A stretch of DNA of 64,000 nucleotides from Boudabousia tangfeifanii (GCF_001856685.1 NZ_CP017812.1:1674001-1738000); one strand, 5' to 3'; numbered from the stretch's first letter, positions 1 through 9,510 are shown. Notes: a model not told the origin generated them from the letters alone. Made by a program: numbers and translations.

Positions 1-50
1 GGAGGTACCGGCTGAGCTGGTGCGCGACGTACAAAGTTAACCTGACTCAT
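1..50 (-). CDS. narJ: NarJ, nitrate reductase assembly chaperone (5' fragment only)
   Basis: An ATG at 50-48 opens a frame that runs off the left edge and reads MSQVNFVRRAPAQPVP. It starts 2 nt after the narH stop codon (53-55), on the same strand, which is where narJ lies in narGHJI operons. NarJ is the cytoplasmic chaperone that helps insert the molybdenum cofactor into NarG before membrane attachment. The identification rests on position alone, because only 16 codons are visible and they carry no family motif. Confidence 0.5.
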   Translation of the reverse strand, partial: MSQVNFVRRAPAQPVP

Positions 51-52
51 GG

Positions 53-1657
53 TTACTTCCTTGTACGCAAGGTGAGGAAGACCTTTTGGTTGCTACCTTC
101 GCCGATGCCACAGCCGGCGCCACATTCGGCGGGGGCGCCGCGGCCTGGGCCGAGGTCGGCTAGGTTGGCAGCGTTCGGGAAGACGCCAGCATCCTTGAAT
201 TCGGCGTATGGTTCGTAGTTTCCTTCGCCGCGTAGTTCCTTGATGCCGCGTGGCTCTTCTGGGTGCGAGGTCGGAATCACGTAACGGTCGTCGTACTTGG
301 CAATGGCCAAGAGACGGTACATGGCTTCTACCTCTTCGCCGCTCATGCCGACAGCTGCCGCGATTTCTTCATCGCCTTGGCCTTCGACTCGAACGGAACG
401 CATGTAAGAGCGCATGGCCGCAAGGCGTCGAAGCGACTTCTCCACAGGAGCGGTGTCACCAGCGGTGAACAGGCCTGCCAGGTATTCCATTGGGATACGC
501 ATCTGGGAGATGGCCGTGAGCAAGACGCGGTGGTCTTCGCCATCGGATCCAGCCTGAGAAACGGCCTCGACCACTGGCGACAATGGCGGGATGTACCAAA
601 CCATTGGCATTGTGCGGTACTCGGGGTGCAATGGGAGCGCCACCTTGTACTTGTGGATTAGGTCGTAAACCGGGGACTGCTGTGCGGCCTCGATGAAGGA
701 GTTTGGCACGCCATCGGCTAGTGCCTGGGAAACTACCTCAGGATCGTATGGGTCTAGCAGCAAGTCACACTGTGCTGGGTAGAGATCCCACTCGTTTTCC
801 ACGCTGGCAGCTTCTTGTACCTTGTCGGCATCGTAAAGTAGCACGCCGAGGTAGCGGAGGCGACCAACGCAGGTTTCGGAACAAATGGTGGGTTCGCCGG
901 CCTCGATACGGGGGTAGCAGAAGGTACATTTTTCTGCCTTGCCCGAATCGTGGTTGAAGTAAACTTTCTTGTAAGGGCAACCGGAAACACACATGCGCCA
1001 ACCGCGGCAAGCATCCTGATCGACGAGGACGATGCCATCTTCGGTGCGCTTGTACATGGCGCCCGAAGGGCAGGAGGAAACACAAGTTGGGTTCAAGCAG
1101 TGCTCACAAATACGTGGCAAGTAGAACATGAAGGTTTCTTCGATCTGAGTCTTTACCTTCAGGTTCATCTGCGAAAGAACCGGGTCCTCGTGCATGGTTT
1201 CTGCCGAACCACCGAGGTCGTCATCCCAGTTTGGACCCCAGGAGATGGTGTCCATGTGTTCGCCAGTGAGCTGCGACTTAGCGCGAGCAACTGGTAGCGA
1301 CTTCGAGTCCTTCGGGGCCGAGAGTAGCTTTTCGTACTCGTAGGTCCAGGGCTCGTAGTAGTCGTCAATCTCTGGCAAGTTCGGGTTTGCGAAGATCTGA
1401 GTGAGCTTCTTGAGGCGACCGCCAGCCTTTGGCTTTAGCTTGCCGCTCGAGGTACGAACCCAGCCACCCTGCCATTTTTCTTGGTCTTCCCAACGTTGTG
1501 GGTAGCCCACACCTGGGCGGGTTTCAACGTTGTTGAACCACATGTACTCGGTGCCTTCACGGTTGGTCCAGGCTTGTTTACAAGTCACTGAACAGGTGTG
1601 GCACCCGATGCACTTGTCGAGGTTCATGACCATCGCGATTTGTGCCATGATTTTCAT
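53..1657 (-). CDS. narH: Respiratory nitrate reductase beta subunit NarH
   Basis: This is the iron-sulfur subunit of the membrane-bound nitrate reductase, which passes electrons from NarI haem to NarG. The 534-residue protein carries the expected cysteine groups: CIGCHTCSVTC near residue 16, CEHCLNPTCVSSCP, CRGWRMCVSGCP and CTFCYPRIEAG...CSETCVG. These match the four Fe-S clusters of NarH, and the CRGWRMC group has the Trp in place of one Cys that is typical of the [3Fe-4S] site. The start ATG overlaps the narG stop codon by one base (TGATG), so translation is probably coupled. Length is slightly above the usual ~510. Another in-frame ATG three codons on (MAQIA) is an alternative start. Confidence 0.97.
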   Translation of the reverse strand: MKIMAQIAMVMNLDKCIGCHTCSVTCKQAWTNREGTEYMWFNNVETRPGVGYPQRWEDQEKWQGGWVRTSSGKLKPKAGGRLKKLTQIFANPNLPEIDDYYEPWTYEYEKLLSAPKDSKSLPVARAKSQLTGEHMDTISWGPNWDDDLGGSAETMHEDPVLSQMNLKVKTQIEETFMFYLPRICEHCLNPTCVSSCPSGAMYKRTEDGIVLVDQDACRGWRMCVSGCPYKKVYFNHDSGKAEKCTFCYPRIEAGEPTICSETCVGRLRYLGVLLYDADKVQEAASVENEWDLYPAQCDLLLDPYDPEVVSQALADGVPNSFIEAAQQSPVYDLIHKYKVALPLHPEYRTMPMVWYIPPLSPVVEAVSQAGSDGEDHRVLLTAISQMRIPMEYLAGLFTAGDTAPVEKSLRRLAAMRSYMRSVRVEGQGDEEIAAAVGMSGEEVEAMYRLLAIAKYDDRYVIPTSHPEEPRGIKELRGEGNYEPYAEFKDAGVFPNAANLADLGPGRGAPAECGAGCGIGEGSNQKVFLTLRTRK

Positions 1658-4600
1658 CAGAATTGCACCTCCTGGCTACGGCGACGGATGACCGTAACTT
1701 CGTCTCGTTGGTTACCGGTGGGGCCAATGTAGTTGAACGCGTAGTTGAACTGGCCGTAGCCACCGATTAGGTGGGAAGGCTTAAGGAAAATACGGGTTAG
1801 CGAGTTGTGGGTACCACCGCGCTTACCGGTAGATTCGTTGAGTGGCGTGTTCATGGTTCGCTCTTGGGCGTGGTGCATGAACACGGTGCCTTCTGGCATA
1901 CGGTGCGAGACCACTGCACGAGCGGAAACTACACCGTTACGGTTAGCAACTTCGATCCATTCGTTGTCGCGGACGCCAATCTTTTCGGCGTCCTTGATGG
2001 ACATCCAGACGGTTTGGCCACCGCGGCCAAGGGTCAGCATGTGCAAGTTATCGAAGTACTGGGAGTGGATTGCCCACTTGTTGTGTACGGTCAGGTAACG
2101 AACAGCAACTTCAGTTTGGCCTTGCCCATTGGTGCCGACGGTGCCTGGGGCTGCTTCCCCGTAAAGGTGGAAGAGGTCCAATGGCGGACGGAAGACTGGC
2201 AAGGTTTCGCCCATGCCCTTCATCCAGTCGTGGTCGAGGAAGAAGTGCTGGCGACCGGTCAAGGTGTGCCATGGCTTTTCGCGTTCGACGTTAATGACGA
2301 AGGCGGAGTAGCGGCGACCACCGTGTTCCGAACCGGACCATTCTGGGCTGGTGACGATCGACATCGGCTTTTCTTGGACATCGCGGAAGGTAATCCGGAC
2401 GTCTTCGGAGGAAGCCGAAAGGTCGCGAGTTTGAGTACCAGTGCGTTCATCTAGACGGGTGAAACCTTGGGTCGCAAGGCGACCGTTGGTAGTACCCGAC
2501 AAACGCAGCATCATTTCTGCGGCCTTCTTGTCGGTATCGATTGCTGGGCGTGGGCCGAGGGCGGTTGGAACCGTACCGTTGACCTTGCCGAGGTGTGCGA
2601 TTTCCTGATCTGGGCTGAACAAGATGCCCTTGGTGCCCATGCCGACCTTTTCAGGTAGTGGGCCAATGGCGTTGTACTTTTCCAAGATCTTGGTGTAGTC
2701 GCGCTCAACCTGGACGATCTTTGGCATGTTGACGCCTGGTACCCAACCGCATTCAGAGCGATCGAGGACGTGGGCGCCTGGGCCGGAGATTTCGTCCGGG
2801 GTATCGTGCGAGAGCGGTACCGAGATAACGTCCTGACGGACACCCAAGTGATCCTTGGCGAAGTCCGAAACGAGGGCGGATAGGTCTTGGAACAGCTTGA
2901 AGTCGGTGCGAGCTTCCCACGGCGGGTTGATGGCCGCGTTGAAGGAGTGCACGTAGGGGTGCATATCGGTCGACGACAAGTCGTACTTTTCGTACCAAGT
3001 CGCTGCCGGCAAGACAATGTCAGAGAACAAGGTGGTGGAGGTGTTGCGGAAGTCCGCGGTCACCATTAGATCCAGCTTGCCCTGTGGTGCTTCTTCTCGC
3101 CAGGTCATCTTCTTGGGACGTGCGCCCTCGGGCAATTCTTCGGCCTGCACGTCGGAGTCTGCACCGATCATGTGACGGAGGAAGAATTCGGTGCCCTTTG
3201 CGGACGAACCGAGGAGGTTGGTACGCCAGTTGAAGAGGATCTTCGGCTGGTTCTGGATGGCATCAGGGTCTTCACAAGCGAACTTGAGTCGTCCTGCTGC
3301 GAGTTCTTCGGAGACGTACTGGCCGGCTGGCTTACCAGCGGCAGCAGCGTCCTCGCCGAGCTGCAAGGAGGAACGATCGAAGGCCGGGTAGGAAGGCATC
3401 CAGCCGCGCTGGGAAGCTTCGACCAAGGTGTCAGCTGCGGTGAGGTCGCCGAAGACTTCACCGGCGCGAGGGCCACCGAGGCGGTCGGCGCGAACGCCGT
3501 CGTAACGCCATTGATCGGTGGTGAAGTACCAGAAACCGGTCGCAATCATTTGACGTGGTGGGCGTACCCAGTCGAGGGCGAAGGAGTACTGCGCCCAACC
3601 GGTCATTGGACGGACCTTTTCCTGACCCACATAGTGAGCCCAACCGCCACCGTTAACACCCTGGGTGCCACACATGGTGGTCAGCGCCAGCATGGTGCGG
3701 TAGATGGTGTCAGCGTGGTAGTAGTGGTTCACGCCGGCACCCATGATGATCATGGAACGACCGTTGGTTTCTTCCGCGTTCTTAGCGAAATCGCGGGCGA
3801 TACGGATGATGGCGTTGGCTGGAACACCGGTGAGTTCTTCGGCCCAAGCTGGGGTGCCGGGCTGGCTGGCATCCTCGTAGCTGGTGGGCCATTCGCCGGG
3901 GAGGCCTTCGCGGGCCACACCGTAGTTGGCTAGCAAGAGGTCGTAAACGGTGGTGACTAGTTTGTCCCCAACGCGCTGAACAGGCACGCCACGCAAGACG
4001 GTACCTGCGCCGACCGGACCAGTTTCAGTTGCCTGGCCAGGAAGGTCGAAACGAGGCAGAGCCACAGTGGCCGTTTCGTGTCCGCCGGTTTCGAACAAGC
4101 TCAAGACTGGGTCAATCCCGTCTAGCTTGAGGTTCCACTTACCCTTACCGGCTTCGCCGTAACGGTCAGCGAGGGTACCGCCTGGATCCTTGACCTGACC
4201 ATCGGCATCCCATACGAGCAGACGCTGCTTAGCGTTTTCGCTGTTACGCAAGGAGGCGTAGGTGCCGTCCTCGGGTAGGTCTGCGGCGGTGAGGAAGTTG
4301 CCGGGGGCGAGGTGGTCACCTTCGGGTTCAAGAGTCAACAAGAATGGGGAATCCGAGTACTTCTGCAGGTACTTGAGGAAGTACGGGGTCTGCTTTTCAG
4401 TGTGGAATTCCTTGAGGATGACGTGGCCCATGGCCTGGGCGAGGGCGCCGTCGGTGCCTGGGTTGACGCGTAGCCATTCGTCCGCGAACTTGGTGTTGTC
4501 GGCATAGTCTGGCGAGACAACGACGACCTTCTGTCCGTGGTAACGAGCTTCGGTCATGAAGTGTGCGTCTGGGGTACGGGTCAACGGAACGTTGGAACCC

Positions 4601-5370
4601 CACATGATGAGGTAGTCGGAGTTGAACCAGTCGCCCGATTCTGGCACGTCGGTCTGGTCACCGAAGACCTGTGGCGAGGCCACTGGAAGGTCGGCGTACC
4701 AGTCGTAGAAGGAGAGGTTAACGCCACCGATTAGCTGGAGGTAACGGGAACCTGCACCGAAGCTGACCATGGACATTGCTGGGAGCACGGTGAAGCCAGC
4801 AATGCGGTCAGGGCCGTATTCCTTAATGGTGGAGACGTTGGCGGCTGCCACGATTTCCATGGCTTCGTCCCAGGTGGTGCGAACCATGCCGCCGCGGCCA
4901 CGAGCCGACTTGTAGGCCTTGACGATCTGGGGATCATCTTGGATGGCCTTCCAAGCCTCTACTGGGTCGCCGAGTTCGGCTTTCTTCTGCCGGTAGGCGT
5001 GAAGCAAAACGGAACGAACGTAGGGGTAACGAATACGAGTTGGTGAGTATTCGTACCAGCTGAAGGCGGCACCACGAGGGCAACCGCGTGGTTCGTAGTC
5101 TGGTAGATCTGGGCCGGTGCTGGGGTAGTCGGTTTCTTGGGATTCCCAGGTGATTACGCCATCTTTGACGTAAACCTTCCAGGAGCAGGAACCGGTGCAG
5201 TTCACACCGTGGGTCGAGCGGACGACCTTGTCGTAGCTGTAGCGCTGACGGTAGAAGGTGTCTGCGGAGCGACCGCCGTCTAGGAAGATGGCGCGGGAGT
5301 CATTGGAGACTTCTCCCCCGCGGAGCCACGACCCTAGCGCCAGTAGCTTTGAAGATTTTGCTTCACTCAT
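1657..5370 (-). CDS. narG: Respiratory nitrate reductase alpha subunit NarG
   Basis: This is the catalytic subunit, reducing nitrate to nitrite at a molybdo-bis(MGD) centre on the cytoplasmic side of the membrane. The 1237 residues match the family length. The N-terminal cluster motif HGVNCTGSC has His54, Cys58 and Cys62, the His/Cys ligands of the FS0 cluster peculiar to NarG-type enzymes, followed by GCPRGAAFSWYEYSPTR. The region with PVASPQVFGDQTDVPES holds the Asp that ligates molybdenum in this family. There is no Tat signal, as expected for NarG. It lies 35 nt after narK and overlaps narH by one base, forming a narKGHJ(I) operon. Its cofactor genes are divergently encoded just upstream of narK. 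Confidence 0.98.
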   Translation of the reverse strand: MSEAKSSKLLALGSWLRGGEVSNDSRAIFLDGGRSADTFYRQRYSYDKVVRSTHGVNCTGSCSWKVYVKDGVITWESQETDYPSTGPDLPDYEPRGCPRGAAFSWYEYSPTRIRYPYVRSVLLHAYRQKKAELGDPVEAWKAIQDDPQIVKAYKSARGRGGMVRTTWDEAMEIVAAANVSTIKEYGPDRIAGFTVLPAMSMVSFGAGSRYLQLIGGVNLSFYDWYADLPVASPQVFGDQTDVPESGDWFNSDYLIMWGSNVPLTRTPDAHFMTEARYHGQKVVVVSPDYADNTKFADEWLRVNPGTDGALAQAMGHVILKEFHTEKQTPYFLKYLQKYSDSPFLLTLEPEGDHLAPGNFLTAADLPEDGTYASLRNSENAKQRLLVWDADGQVKDPGGTLADRYGEAGKGKWNLKLDGIDPVLSLFETGGHETATVALPRFDLPGQATETGPVGAGTVLRGVPVQRVGDKLVTTVYDLLLANYGVAREGLPGEWPTSYEDASQPGTPAWAEELTGVPANAIIRIARDFAKNAEETNGRSMIIMGAGVNHYYHADTIYRTMLALTTMCGTQGVNGGGWAHYVGQEKVRPMTGWAQYSFALDWVRPPRQMIATGFWYFTTDQWRYDGVRADRLGGPRAGEVFGDLTAADTLVEASQRGWMPSYPAFDRSSLQLGEDAAAAGKPAGQYVSEELAAGRLKFACEDPDAIQNQPKILFNWRTNLLGSSAKGTEFFLRHMIGADSDVQAEELPEGARPKKMTWREEAPQGKLDLMVTADFRNTSTTLFSDIVLPAATWYEKYDLSSTDMHPYVHSFNAAINPPWEARTDFKLFQDLSALVSDFAKDHLGVRQDVISVPLSHDTPDEISGPGAHVLDRSECGWVPGVNMPKIVQVERDYTKILEKYNAIGPLPEKVGMGTKGILFSPDQEIAHLGKVNGTVPTALGPRPAIDTDKKAAEMMLRLSGTTNGRLATQGFTRLDERTGTQTRDLSASSEDVRITFRDVQEKPMSIVTSPEWSGSEHGGRRYSAFVINVEREKPWHTLTGRQHFFLDHDWMKGMGETLPVFRPPLDLFHLYGEAAPGTVGTNGQGQTEVAVRYLTVHNKWAIHSQYFDNLHMLTLGRGGQTVWMSIKDAEKIGVRDNEWIEVANRNGVVSARAVVSHRMPEGTVFMHHAQERTMNTPLNESTGKRGGTHNSLTRIFLKPSHLIGGYGQFNYAFNYIGPTGNQRDEVTVIRRRSQEVQF

Positions 5371-5405
5371 GTTTACCTCAACTTTGTGGTTTACGAATAA
5401 GTGGC

Positions 5406-6737
5406 TCAGCCTGGGAACGGAGCGTTCGGGCGAGCGTAGTAGATCCAGGTCAAAACGGTGCAGAGCAAGAAGAATGCTGCCGAACCGAAGAAGAATGCCT
5501 GAGCATCAAGACCGGAGAGGGCCACACCCACGAAGAATGGGCCGAAGGAAGCGATAGCAGAGGTCCAGCCGATGACGCCGCCAGCCTGGCGAGGAGGAAG
5601 AATCATTGGCATCTGCTTGAAGGTGCCGGCGTTACCCACACCGGAGAAGAAGAACATGCCGAGCATGGCGAAGAGGAATGGCCAGAAGTCGGACACGCTG
5701 GTTGGGTGTAGGTAAAGGGCGGCGATGAAGGTAGTGATGGTCATGCCGATACCGGAAACTAGGGTCCAGATTGCCCCGCCGAAGCGGTCACAGAGTGGGC
5801 CGAAAGCGGCGCGCATGGCGGAGCCGATTAGTGGGCCGAGGAAGGCGAAGGTCAAACCCTTTGGTAGGTCGGCTGCCGGAACAGTGCCAGCGAAGTCAGA
5901 AGCAGCACCGAAGGTGTTGTTGATTAGGAGGGCGAACTGGGCGGAGAAGCCGGAGAAAGCACCGAAGGTCATCACGTAAATCAGGGTCATGATCCAGGTG
6001 TTCTTGTTGCCGAAGATATCGATCTGCTGCTTGAAGTTTGCCTTGATCGGCACGTCCTTTAGGTACATGAAAGCAAGGACGGCAGCCAAGATGGTCCATG
6101 GGACGAAGAAGAGGGCGATGTTGGCAACGTAAACGTCACCGGCGTCGGTGCTGACTGGAGCAACCATGCCGAGGCCGAAAAGGCCGGCACCCATTACCCA
6201 AGGGCCGAGAAGCTGAACGAGGGAGACACCGAAGTTACCGATACCTGCCTGCAAGCCGAGGGCGGTTCCCTGCTGAGACTTGGGGAAGAAGTAACCGGTG
6301 GATGGCATGTAGCCGGCGAAGGAACCGCCGCCGATACCGGTCATGGCTGCTAGTGCGAGCAACCACCAGTATGGGGTGGCGGTGTTCTGTACGGCGAAGA
6401 ACCAGCCAACCATTGGGATTAGGAAGAGGAGGGAGGACCAGCCGACAAGTTTACGGGTACCGATGATCGGTGGCATAAACATGTAGATGAGTCGCATGAG
6501 GCCGCCGGAGAGGCCTGGGATAGCAGCCAACCAGTAAAGCTGGGTCTTAGATAGGTCGAAACCAATCTGGTTCAGCTTAGGGGCGATAGCCGAAACTAGG
6601 AACCATACGCAGAAGGCGATGGTGAGCGAGAAGGTGGAAATCCACAGGGTGCGCCAAGCAATTTTCTTGTCCCAGTTTTCTTCCTTGCTGGGGTCCCATC
6701 CTTGTAGGACGCGACCGGAAGTGTCCAGCTGAGCCAT
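5406..6737 (-). CDS. narK: Nitrate/nitrite transporter NarK (MFS)
   Basis: This is a 443-residue major-facilitator protein with about 12 membrane segments that imports nitrate or exchanges it for nitrite for the adjacent reductase. Two nitrate-signature motifs of the NNP family are visible: AGIGNFG in the middle of the protein and SGVGNAGTFKQMP in the second half. The start is supported by a strong ribosome site, GGAGG seven bases before ATG. It is the first gene of the narKGHJ operon, 35 nt before narG. Whether it acts as a nitrate/proton symporter or a nitrate/nitrite antiporter cannot be told from the sequence. Confidence 0.95.
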   Translation of the reverse strand: MAQLDTSGRVLQGWDPSKEENWDKKIAWRTLWISTFSLTIAFCVWFLVSAIAPKLNQIGFDLSKTQLYWLAAIPGLSGGLMRLIYMFMPPIIGTRKLVGWSSLLFLIPMVGWFFAVQNTATPYWWLLALAAMTGIGGGSFAGYMPSTGYFFPKSQQGTALGLQAGIGNFGVSLVQLLGPWVMGAGLFGLGMVAPVSTDAGDVYVANIALFFVPWTILAAVLAFMYLKDVPIKANFKQQIDIFGNKNTWIMTLIYVMTFGAFSGFSAQFALLINNTFGAASDFAGTVPAADLPKGLTFAFLGPLIGSAMRAAFGPLCDRFGGAIWTLVSGIGMTITTFIAALYLHPTSVSDFWPFLFAMLGMFFFSGVGNAGTFKQMPMILPPRQAGGVIGWTSAIASFGPFFVGVALSGLDAQAFFFGSAAFFLLCTVLTWIYYARPNAPFPG

Positions 6738-6972
6738 TTTATTCCTCCAAAATTAAGTAGGCGTAGATCTGCCAAGTTAGGTTGATGTTTATGAGATTAT
6801 TTAACACGGATTTTTTCGTGAAAATATTTGTTCTCTTTTTTACCCTGTTATTTCAACGAAAAATCGGGGCGTTTTTTATTTTCTGTTTTCTTTTTTTGAA
6901 AATACTGGTGTCACTTAATAATTTTCCCGCTAGGATGAGAGTTGTAGTTTTTCGGTTTTTTAAGGAGCCAAA
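6738..6972. promoter_or_regulatory. Divergent AT-rich regulatory region between narK and the molybdenum-cofactor genes
   Basis: This 235-bp spacer must hold the promoters of narK (minus) and mog/moaB (plus). It is much more AT-rich than its surroundings, with several T tracts. At 6782-6795 the sequence TTGATGTTTATGAG matches 8 of 10 defined positions of the FNR box (TTGAT-N4-ATCAA). This would suit oxygen-responsive control of nitrate respiration, but a single imperfect box is weak evidence. The two strong ribosome sites at its ends (GGAGG for narK, AAGGAG for mog) fix both gene starts. Confidence 0.45.
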
Positions 6973-7497
6973 ATGAAGATTAAAGAAAAGCAATTTCATC
7001 GTTTGCCTGAACCGGTAAAGGGTGCGGTGATTACCGTTTCTGATCGTTGCCATCGGGGTACTCGGGAAGATAAATCGGGCCCGCTCGCAGTAGAGATGTT
7101 GGCTGAATATGATGTCATTTGCCCTGCCCCAACTGTGATTCCTGACGAGATCGATTTGATTCAACAGGCGATTAAGGATGCGATTGCCATGGGTGCACGG
7201 GTTGTCTTAACCACGGGTGGCACTGGCGTAACTCCGCGGGATTTGACGCCTGAAGCGACCGCTCCCCTGTTGGTCGCCCAGCTGCCAGGCCTGGCTGAAC
7301 AGGTTCGCAATTACGGTTTGGCAAAGACTCCGCTGGCGGGCTTGTCTCGCGGTTTGGTTGGGGTGACTTCGCGGGAAGCCGATGGGGTTTTGGTGATTAA
7401 CGCTCCAGGTTCTAGTGGTGGTGTTCGCGACACCGTGGACGTCCTCGGCCCACTAGTTCCACATGTTTTGGAACAACTTGGTGGCGGCGATCATTAA
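6973..7497 (+). CDS. mog: Molybdopterin adenylyltransferase, MogA/MoaB family
   Basis: The protein activates molybdopterin by adenylylation before metal insertion, the step before MoeA. The 174 residues show the MogA/MoaB fold signatures: AVITVSDRCHRG near the start, LTTGGTGVTPRDLTPEAT in the middle and NAPGSSGGVRD near the end, with GLAEQVR between. The start ATG follows AAGGAG by six bases. It heads the plus-strand cofactor gene run, divergent from narK. The family name used in different genomes varies (mogA, moaB, moaB2), so the symbol is approximate. Confidence 0.9.
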   Translation: MKIKEKQFHRLPEPVKGAVITVSDRCHRGTREDKSGPLAVEMLAEYDVICPAPTVIPDEIDLIQQAIKDAIAMGARVVLTTGGTGVTPRDLTPEATAPLLVAQLPGLAEQVRNYGLAKTPLAGLSRGLVGVTSREADGVLVINAPGSSGGVRDTVDVLGPLVPHVLEQLGGGDH

Positions 7498-7616
7498 GCC
7501 TCGTCACATCAACTATTTTTCACGACTATTGCCGTGTAAAATGTTGCTGGTTTAATGAGCCCTAACGCCAGGTCGTTTGCGGCTGGTGATTTTGATTGAA
7601 ACAGAAAGGGCAGTCC

Positions 7617-8642
7617 TTGCAGCTGACGGATAAATACGGGCGAGTCGCGACAGATCTTCGCGTCTCGTTAACCGACCGTTGCAACTTGCGCTGTACCTAC
7701 TGTATGCCAGCTGAAGGCTTGGATTGGACCGCCAAAGAAGAGATCCTAACCGATGAGGAAATTCTTCGGCTCCTTAATATTGCGGTCAATACCTTGGGGA
7801 TCACTAAGATTCGTTTTACTGGCGGTGAGCCGTTACTTCGTCGCTCTTTGGTGACATTGGTAGCTGAAGCGGCGAAGCTTTCGGGTCCAAATGGGCGGCC
7901 AGAGCTGAGCTTGACTACAAATGCTTTGGGTTTGGATAAGCAGGCCGAGCAGTTGGCACAGGCTGGTTTGGATCGGGTCAACATTTCTTTGGATTCGGTT
8001 GATCGGCAAACTTATGCGCGTTTGGCTCGTCGTGATCGTTTGCCTGATGTTTTGAAGGGCATTGCTGCCGCTAAAGCAGCTGGTTTAACTCCCATCAAGA
8101 TCAATACTGTGGCGATGAAGGACCAGAATCTGACTCAGGCTGAGCAGCTTCTGACTTTCTGTCTCGAACATGGCTACCAGTTGCGTTTTATTGAACACAT
8201 GCCTTTGGGGCCGCGCCACACTTGGGATCTGTCGAAGGTGGCGACTGCTGCCGAAATTATTGAGATTTTGGAAACGAAGTACCAGTTGCGTCCTCGGCCT
8301 AATCGGGGTTCTGCACCGGCAGAACTTTGGGATGTTTTCCCAAGGGAAGCAATCGACCTCGATGGTATGGAACCACTGGGGTCAGTGGGCATTATTGCTT
8401 CGGTAACGCGCCCGTTCTGCGGGGATTGTGATCGTACTCGTTTGACCGCTGATGGCAGTTTGCGTTCTTGTTTGTTCTCGCTCGAAGAGTTTTCTTTACG
8501 TGATTTGATGCGCGGTGGGGCGAGTGACGAGGAACTAGCGACGGCTTGGGCGCAAACTATGTGGCAAAAGCCGGCTGGGCATGGGATTCACGAAGTCGGT
8601 TTCGAACCGCCCAAGCGCACCATGTCTGCGATCGGCGGTTAG
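7617..8642 (+). CDS. moaA: GTP 3',8-cyclase MoaA (radical SAM)
   Basis: MoaA carries out the first step of molybdenum-cofactor synthesis, converting GTP to the cyclic precursor with MoaC. The radical-SAM motif CNLRCTYC and the GGEPLLR motif are present, and the C-terminal second cluster ligands appear in CGDCDRTRL...SC. The frame is open from a TTG at 7596, but that codon has no ribosome site. A TTG at 7617 lies about eight bases after AGAAAGG and gives the usual N-terminus (LQLTDKYGR), so it is preferred here. The protein lacks the C-terminal GG seen in some MoaA proteins, ending in SAIGG, which still preserves a di-glycine. Confidence 0.95.
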   Translation: MQLTDKYGRVATDLRVSLTDRCNLRCTYCMPAEGLDWTAKEEILTDEEILRLLNIAVNTLGITKIRFTGGEPLLRRSLVTLVAEAAKLSGPNGRPELSLTTNALGLDKQAEQLAQAGLDRVNISLDSVDRQTYARLARRDRLPDVLKGIAAAKAAGLTPIKINTVAMKDQNLTQAEQLLTFCLEHGYQLRFIEHMPLGPRHTWDLSKVATAAEIIEILETKYQLRPRPNRGSAPAELWDVFPREAIDLDGMEPLGSVGIIASVTRPFCGDCDRTRLTADGSLRSCLFSLEEFSLRDLMRGGASDEELATAWAQTMWQKPAGHGIHEVGFEPPKRTMSAIGG

Positions 8643-8702
8643 TCTTTCCGTTCCTTCGGTTTTTTCACGTTTTATTTTTAAGCTATTTGTTTTGGAGGTG
8701 CG

Positions 8703-8966
8703 ATGACTGATTTGAGTCTAAAAGTTCGTTATTTTGCGGGGGCGGCTGCGGCTGCGGGTACCTCGGAACAGGTGCTTGAAGTTAGTGGTGAGTCGACTCT
8801 TGCCGAGGTCGTAACCCGTCTGGGCGAGGATAACCCGGATTTGGCGCGCGTCCTTTCGGTGGCGTCTTTCCTTTCTGAGGGCCAGCCGGTTTCGGATCGG
8901 CAGTTGCCTTTGGCGCAACTTCCGGCCCCGCAGTTGGATGTGCTTCCACCTTTTGCTGGCGGCTAA
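8703..8966 (+). CDS. moaD: Molybdopterin synthase small subunit MoaD (sulfur carrier)
   Basis: This is an 87-residue ubiquitin-like protein ending in PPFAGG. The terminal Gly-Gly is the site that MoeB adenylylates and that is then thiocarboxylated to donate sulfur to precursor Z. The start is backed by GGAGG six bases upstream. It lies 60 nt after moaA, and its partner MoaE is encoded convergently just downstream beyond a shared terminator. Confidence 0.9.
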   Translation: MTDLSLKVRYFAGAAAAAGTSEQVLEVSGESTLAEVVTRLGEDNPDLARVLSVASFLSEGQPVSDRQLPLAQLPAPQLDVLPPFAGG

Positions 8967-9003
8967 TCGTGAGCTTTTCGCCCTCGGCTGGCCATAAACG
9001 AAA

Positions 9004-9055
9004 GCCACCTGCCCATGCTTACTTTGCATGTTTGACAGGTGGCTCTAGTGCTTTT
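9004..9055. terminator. Bidirectional terminator between moaD and moaE
   Basis: A nested hairpin joins AGCCACCTG with CAGGTGGCT, with an inner CATGC/GCATG stem. A T-run follows on the plus side (CTTTTTTG). It separates the convergent moaD and moaE genes. Confidence 0.85.
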
Positions 9056-9060
9056 TTGCC

Positions 9061-9510
9061 CTATGGACAGTTGGACCATTCGTGGCTGCCGTCGGGGAAA
9101 TGTTGGCATTTCCAGATGGGCACGCGCGATTTAACTTCGTCGACAATGTCGGCGAGGGCCTGGAAGGCGGCTTGGCGGTGCGGGGCAGAAACGGCAGCGA
9201 CTAGTGCGGCGTCCCCGATTTGGAGAGTGCCGACGCGGTGTGCCACCCACACGGCGCAGAGTTCGTCGCGGGCGGCGATTTCGGCAGCGATCTGTTTGAT
9301 TTCGGCCTCGGCTGTGGGGTGCATGGAATATTCCAAGAAGGTTACTTCGTCCCCGTGGTCGTGGTTGCGCACCTGCCCGAAGAAAGTGGCGATTGCCCCG
9401 GCGCGCGGATCATTGACCGCGGCCGTGGCGGCGTCTAGGTCGAGGGGCTGATCGCTGATGGTTGCCTCACGTACTTTTGCTGCGATTTCGGCGTTGGTCA
9501 CCGGCATCAT
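9061..9510 (-). CDS. moaE: Molybdopterin synthase large subunit MoaE
   Basis: MoaE is the catalytic subunit that, with thiocarboxylated MoaD, converts precursor Z to molybdopterin. The 149-residue protein has the family motifs GAIATFFGQVRNHD, LEYSMHPTAE, VAHRVGTLQIGD, VSAPHRQAAF and the conserved Lys in EVKSRVPIWKCQ. It starts at one of two adjacent ATGs behind AGAAGGG. It is the only cofactor gene here on the minus strand and shares an intergenic region of about 70 nt with the divergent moeB-like gene. Confidence 0.94.
   Translation of the reverse strand: MMPVTNAEIAAKVREATISDQPLDLDAATAAVNDPRAGAIATFFGQVRNHDHGDEVTFLEYSMHPTAEAEIKQIAAEIAARDELCAVWVAHRVGTLQIGDAALVAAVSAPHRQAAFQALADIVDEVKSRVPIWKCQHFPDGSHEWSNCP

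Noticed and set aside
6782..6976. A 64-codon Phe-rich plus-strand frame between narK and mog
   Set aside because: It arises from T tracts in the regulatory region and overlaps the mog start.
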